Of a stretch of 64,000 bases of DNA, positions 62,325-64,000 are shown one piece after another. A program made the translations under genes and the position numbers. The notes under the pieces are model-generated. The model did not search any database, was not told the origin of the DNA, and saw only the letters and a program-made list of their open reading frames with translations. The stretch's first letter is position 1. Every line of letters starts with the position of its first letter. The stretch is from assembly GCA_046328575.1 (NCBI GenBank), contig JAXLWI010000001.1, forward strand, positions 1 through 64,000, read 5' to 3'. The DNA comes from JAGOBP01 sp046328575 (GTDB lineage: Bacteria; Chloroflexota; Anaerolineae; Fen-1058).

Positions 62325-64000
62325 TTACAACAGATTCAATTCGCGGGCGGCGTCAGCAGCTCCTGCGCGACTAACGTTAAGCTTTATTGAAGATGCTCTT
62401 GACCTGCGTCTTAATCGTGTTCGGGGATACAACGAGTTCACGGGCGATTTCAGGATTGGTCAAGCCTGCCGCGTGCGAGCAGTTTCAACACACGCAATTC
62501 CTGCGGACTCAACGGCTCCAACAGCGGCGACGAAGCAGCCGCTTCAGCCGACGGTACGGAGGCAACTGCACGCAGCACCTGCGCGAGAAACGTCAGGAGT
62601 GAGCGCTTGGTTACTTCCGGTGCGATCGCCTGCAACCATCGCCGCATGGCCGCGCCTTCATCGACGAAGACGCGCACACACCCTTTGGGTTGAGCCAAAG
62701 CCAACGCTCTTAAGAGCCGTTGTTTTGCCTGTATTTCACCCGCTTCAGCGAGCGCCAGCACATTGAGAATTTCTATTTCGCTGCGAGTGCGGCCTTGAGC
62801 CTGTGCGTCAGCTAGCCATGGTTCAAGCAGCGCCGCCGCCTCGGTTGACGATCCTGCAGCGATCTTCAGCCGCGCAGTGATCAGTGCTTCCAACTCTTGT
62901 TGGCTGGCCAGCACGTTGGCACGCTGCGGTGCACGCGCACCCAGCCAGTGTTGAGCCGCGCTGACGTCATTGGTCATCACTGCCAGCCGCGCCTGCCAAG
63001 CCGATACTTCCTGCTGCCACAGCGTGCGCTGTGTTTGCACGGCTAACGTTTGCAGCCGATTTTGCGCCCGTGCCCGTTGTCCACGGGCCTGCTCAATGCG
63101 CGCCATCAGCAACGGCACGCACGTGCAGTTCTTCATCGCCATCAACGCGGTGAAGGTCGGCGGCTTCAGTGGCCAGGTCTCAGCCGCGACCAAATCGTTC
63201 CGTTCGTAGGCGATCATCCCCAGTCCGGCAAACGCTAGTCCGCGATCAGTGCTGAAAGCGGTGAGGTCACCGGCTTCGCTCAACATCTGCCGATAGATCT
63301 GCTCGGCCAGATCGAGTTCGGCCTGAGCCAGGTACGTGCGCGCCAGCAATATCGGTCGCCGCCAGTGTGCTGAATGTATTCTGGCCGATGCGGTACAACA
63401 CGCGCGTTTCCATGATCGTGCGCTGCGCCAGACCGACTTCGCCTGCCAGCAGTCGCTCGATGCCGATCGCCAATAAACTGATGCCGCGCCATTCCACGTC
63501 ATCTTCCGGCAGCAATTCCAACGCACGCTGGGCATAGAGGAATGATCGGGCGAGGTCATCCCGCCAGAGTGCCGCGGCGCGCAACGCATAGACTTGTCCT
63601 ACACCGCGCTCATTCTGTGCGGCTTGCCATTCGCGTTCAGCCGCCCGTAAGCGATTCTCCACCATGGCCGCGGTCGTCACCGCATATCGATCGGTTGTAA
63701 ACAACACCGCTTGCGCATCCGCAAACACAAGGCTGGCTGGACGTTTAACACTTCAGTGGGCAAGATTGCGTGATCCAGCGATGCAATGTAGTCAATTCGT
63801 GATTGCCGCGTGCGTTAAGACTCCATTCAATCGGGCGCTGCGGCGCGCTTAGTATCGTGCGCAGTGAGAGCCGTTTCGATCGCTTCATCATACAAACGCT
63901 GAGCTTCATACCAGCCACTCGCCTTGATCAGCCATGCCTGGATCGTCGCTTCATCAAAGCGCTGCCGCGCCAAATAGCGCAGGACTTCGGCAAACAGCGC
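62325..64000 (-). pseudogene. LuxR-family regulator with TPR-type domain (MalT-like), frameshifted and cut by the window end
   Basis: The C-terminus is a LuxR helix-turn-helix: LSPQELRVLKLLARG, then TNPEIARELVVSPNTIKTQV, KSIFNK and LNVSRAGAADAARELNLL before the stop at 62325. Upstream are about 500 residues of helical repeats rich in Ala, Leu and Arg (LAEQIYRQMLSEAGDLTAFS; GLGMIAYERNDLVAAETW), as in the MalT/STAND activators. The N-terminal ATPase would lie beyond the window. Shifts occur at GGC/AGG near 62465 and at an A-run near 62390, with others near 63300. It probably activates genes in response to a ligand. Confidence 0.75.

Overview
The window reads as one chromosomal segment of a Gram-negative-type or atypical bacterium, most likely of the phylum Chloroflexota (Anaerolineae-like). 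This is inferred from an FMN-riboswitch-controlled riboflavin ABC importer of the RibX/RibY type, from secreted proteins ending in an LPLV/LPLI tail, from VWT-glycine repeats, and from frequent CGATCG sites. No marker search could be run, so the phylum is a judgement, not a result.

Layout. 1-3.7 kb (+): tRNA-Asn, then a strong promoter, an FMN riboswitch and a permease/binding-protein/ATPase operon, then a small membrane protein with a duplicated motif. 3.8-9.97 kb (-): tRNA-Gln, a VOC protein, and a complete rRNA operon (16S, tRNA-Ile, tRNA-Ala, 23S, 5S) with tandem promoters and long processing stems. 10.0-12.5 kb (-): dnaX, ybaB, recR. 12.6-14.6 kb (+): TPP riboswitch, thiamine pyrophosphokinase and a ThiB-like lipoprotein. 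15.5-29.7 kb (mostly -): an ion-transport island, probably for potassium, holding two pairs of TrkA/KtrA-like RCK proteins, a P-type ATPase, two APC-superfamily permeases (one KimA-like), a membrane-anchored Usp-like protein, an unknown 371-aa protein and a KdpDE-like two-component pair. 29.8-35.3 kb (-): a 1827-aa FG-GAP/metzincin-like secreted protein. 35.9 kb (+): a small secreted GGGVWT-repeat protein.

From about 36.6 to 53 kb, and again from about 59.3 to 64 kb, almost every gene is split by one- or two-base shifts, several of them at homopolymers. The genes are still readable: an S41 protease, three sensor kinases, a DUF4011-helicase-nuclease-DUF3320 protein like the anti-phage protein Hhe, a peptide-binding lipoprotein, a CocE/NonD hydrolase, both subunits of aconitase X, a DUF4097/bactofilin-like protein, an MFS exporter, a methyltransferase and a LuxR-type regulator. 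Uncorrected long-read errors are the likeliest cause. True decay is less likely. About 170 bp of GC/CT low-complexity sequence replaces the expected coding sequence inside the MFS gene.

Between these two stretches, 53.3-59.2 kb is intact: a UbiD-family decarboxylase just upstream of the aconitase X genes, a cold-shock protein, and two secreted glycoside-hydrolase-like proteins around an MFS transporter. The UbiD plus aconitase X trio matches the anhydromevalonate-phosphate route of isoprenoid synthesis known from archaea, and is the most interesting pathway hypothesis here.
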